Part shown: piece after piece, positions 6,477-7,888 of the stretch | Numbering within the stretch: the first letter of the stretch is position 1 | Layout: each line of letters opens with the position of its first letter | Origin: Bacteroidales bacterium UBA6229 | GTDB taxonomy: Bacteria; Bacteroidota; Bacteroidia; Bacteroidales; F082 | Direction of reading: 5' to 3' | DNA length: 7,888 nucleotides | Assembly: GCA_002440975.1 (NCBI GenBank) | Contig: DJWN01000088.1 | Location: 1 to 7,888, forward strand | Notes under the pieces: model-generated | The model's database searches: none | What the model was told of the DNA's origin: nothing | What the model saw: only the letters and a program-made list of their open reading frames with translations | Made by a program: the position numbers and the translations under genes

Positions 6477-7460
6477 ATGGATTTAAGTACGAAATATCTT
6501 GGATTAACTTTAAAGAATCCAATTGTAGTAAGTAGTTCCAAACTAACCGGTACCTTACCAAATATCAAGGCCTGTGCCGAGGCAGGGGCTGGTGCGGTGG
6601 TGCTCAAATCGCTTTTTGAGGAGCAGATCATTGCCAAAACTGAAGCAGGCCTTAAGCGCAACGAGATGTATTTTTGGTATCCCGAAGCTTCTGACTATGT
6701 GATAGAAATATCAAAAGGAAGAGGTGTGAATGAGTACCTCAAGTTAATTCGTGATGCTAAAGCGGCAGTGGATATTCCCATTATTGCCAGCATCAATTGC
6801 GTTAGTCCGGTGGAATGGCCTGTTTTTGCAAAGAAGATCGAAGAGGCTGGTGCTGATGCTATTGAACTGAATGTCGCCATTTTTCCTTTCTACAAAAAGA
6901 TCAGCAGTCAGCAAATCGAGGATATGTATGTAGAAATCCTGAATGCTGTAAAAGAACAGGTAAACATTCCAGTATCAATTAAGATGGGACGCTATTTTAC
7001 CAATATCTTTGCGATGGCCAATCGTTTGGCTGATGCTGGTGCTGACGGCCTGGTGCTTTTTAACCGTTTCTATAATCCGGATGTGGATATCGCCAGCATG
7101 AAAGTGGTGACTGACAATGTATTTTCAAGCCCTGATGAAAAATCAATCCCAATGCGGTGGATTGCCTTGTTGAGTGCCGATGGTATCAATTGCGACCTGG
7201 CTGCTTCCACTGGAATTCATTATTCAATTGGCGTTGTGAAGCAATTGCTGGCAGGTGCCACAGTTACACAAATCTGTACAACACTCTATCAAAACGGAAT
7301 TCCATATATTAGTGAAATCATAAGCGGTATTGAGGACTGGATGAAAAAGAATCATTTCAAGAAGATTGATGATTTTAGAGGGCTTGTGAATAAAAAGGCC
7401 GAGAACTCAGCAGCCTTCGAGCGAATGCAGTATATGCGCAAAAACTTTGACCAACACTAA
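6477..7460 (+). CDS. Dihydroorotate dehydrogenase-like flavoprotein (not PyrD)
   Basis: The 327-aa protein is a TIM-barrel flavoprotein of the DHOD-like group. Visible family features are SSSKLTG (19-25), Lys44 in VVLKS, Asn107 in IASINC, ELN (130-132), Lys169 in SIKMG, LFNRF (194-198), and the phosphate-loop region STGIHYS (244-250) with LLAGA (257-261). These suggest FMN binding. In true dihydroorotate dehydrogenases the stretch after the ELN-type motif contains the catalytic base (Cys in class 1, Ser in class 2). Here it reads ELNVAIFP with neither, so a role in pyrimidine synthesis is unlikely and the reaction is unknown. It follows hoxW by 15 nt and precedes the operon terminator, so it is cotranscribed with the hydrogenase. 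A redox task connected with NADH or H2 turnover is possible but is inference from position. It ends with tandem TAA TAA. Confidence 0.85.
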   Translation: MDLSTKYLGLTLKNPIVVSSSKLTGTLPNIKACAEAGAGAVVLKSLFEEQIIAKTEAGLKRNEMYFWYPEASDYVIEISKGRGVNEYLKLIRDAKAAVDIPIIASINCVSPVEWPVFAKKIEEAGADAIELNVAIFPFYKKISSQQIEDMYVEILNAVKEQVNIPVSIKMGRYFTNIFAMANRLADAGADGLVLFNRFYNPDVDIASMKVVTDNVFSSPDEKSIPMRWIALLSADGINCDLAASTGIHYSIGVVKQLLAGATVTQICTTLYQNGIPYISEIISGIEDWMKKNHFKKIDDFRGLVNKKAENSAAFERMQYMRKNFDQH

Positions 7461-7495
7461 TAAATGGCTGTATTGCCCAAAACCAATTTTATGAG

Positions 7496-7530
7496 AAAAA
7501 ATGATCAGCCTTGTTGCTGGTCATTTTTTT
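7496..7530 (+). terminator. Strong terminator closing the hox operon
   Basis: A 14-bp stem (7496-7509 with 7516-7529, one T-G wobble) around a 6-nt loop CTTGTT has an A-run on its left arm and a T-run on its right arm. It lies 35 nt after the last stop codon. The symmetric A/T runs would let it act in both directions, though no opposing gene is seen. Confidence 0.9.
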
Positions 7531-7537
7531 AAGTTTG
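7530..7537 (+). promoter_or_regulatory. Possible -7 element for the outer-membrane protein gene
   Basis: TAAGTTTG matches TAnnTTTG, starting in the last T of the terminator T-run. It would give a leader of about 20-25 nt before the ATG at 7566. The nearest upstream TTG (7511-7513) is only 16 bp away, shorter than usual, so the match is tentative. Confidence 0.35.
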
Positions 7538-7565
7538 GAGTCATTTTATCCTAAAACTAAATTCA

Positions 7566-7888
7566 ATGACCAAAAACTTAGTAGTGAGAATGTTGTTAGT
7601 GATGGCGTTCTCTTTTTTATGTAGTAAAATCGCTACCGCTCAAAAGGGACTCGCATTTTCCGGAGGGGTACAATATTCCAGAATTATCACTTATCAGGTT
7701 CAATCAGCAGGTTCACAAGGTCTTGACGATCTTAACCCCGCTTTTGGTTTTGCTGCAGGATTTGATTATCGGTTTGGATTGCATAAGAATCTGGATTTGA
7801 AACAAGGGCTACGCTATAGCAACAGAAACTCAACAAGCACTAATTTTAAATATCGCTTTTACTATTTAGAATATGCTTTAAGTCCAAT
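7566..7888 (+). CDS. Secreted protein, probable outer-membrane beta-barrel, 3' end outside the window
   Basis: An open frame of 107 codons runs from ATG 7566 off the right edge with no stop. The start MTKNLVVRMLLVMAFSFLCS is a signal peptide with a basic N-region and a hydrophobic core, probably cut at ATA-Q near residue 25-26. The mature part begins with GLAFSGGVQYSRI and continues with alternating aromatic and glycine residues (PAFGFAAGFDYRFGL, then KQGLRYS and FKYRFYYLEYAL). This resembles the first strands of PorT-like or OmpA-like outer-membrane barrels that are common in Bacteroidota. The terminator just upstream makes it a separate transcription unit, so there is no reason to link it to the hydrogenase. 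The barrel call is from residue pattern only, as less than half of a typical protein is visible. Confidence 0.65.
   Translation, partial: MTKNLVVRMLLVMAFSFLCSKIATAQKGLAFSGGVQYSRIITYQVQSAGSQGLDDLNPAFGFAAGFDYRFGLHKNLDLKQGLRYSNRNSTSTNFKYRFYYLEYALSP

Noticed and set aside
7464..7532. 22-codon open frame starting at ATG 7464
   Set aside because: It runs through the terminator hairpin, has no ribosome binding site, and its stop lies in the T-run. It is most likely chance.

Overview
The window holds a complete NAD-linked bidirectional [NiFe]-hydrogenase operon of the soluble HoxFUYH type (group 3d, like the Cupriavidus necator enzyme). The genes are hoxF, hoxU, hoxY, hoxH, a HoxW-type maturation protease and a dihydroorotate-dehydrogenase-like flavoprotein, all on the + strand. 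The source is probably a member of the Bacteroidota. Evidence for that is a TAnnTTTG-type -7 element upstream of hoxF, A-rich leaders with little or no Shine-Dalgarno sequence before most genes, moderate GC, and a secreted Gly/aromatic-rich protein at the right edge that looks like a Bacteroidota outer-membrane beta-barrel. Genus cannot be read from the sequence.

Layout. Positions 1-1229 are the 3' part of a PQQ/quinoprotein-like beta-propeller gene. It stays in one frame throughout but is broken by two in-frame TGA codons (576-578 and 768-770). A hairpin plus T-run terminator follows at 1251-1286. Positions 1287-1420 hold the hox promoter and a conspicuous inverted repeat. The hox operon runs from 1421 to 7460 with gaps of 26, 19, 17, -1 and 15 bp between genes. 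A strong terminator at 7496-7530 closes it. A new gene starts at 7566 and runs off the end.

How the genes work together. HoxH (Ni-Fe active site) and HoxY (one proximal [4Fe-4S] cluster) form the hydrogenase module. HoxU (one [2Fe-2S] and two [4Fe-4S] sites) passes electrons to HoxF (FMN, NAD(H), one [4Fe-4S]), giving H2 + NAD+ <-> NADH + H+ in the cytoplasm. HoxW removes the HoxH C-terminal extension after nickel insertion. There is no separate hoxE: its NuoE-like domain is fused to the HoxF N-terminus, where three of the four usual cluster cysteines are missing. No hyp maturation genes are visible. The role of the DHOD-like flavoprotein is unknown.

The points most worth a second look are the two TGA codons in the propeller gene (one exactly at a conserved blade Trp), the CRP/FNR-like dyad over the hoxF start site, the degenerate HoxF N-terminal cluster site, and the DHOD-like protein as the last gene of the operon.
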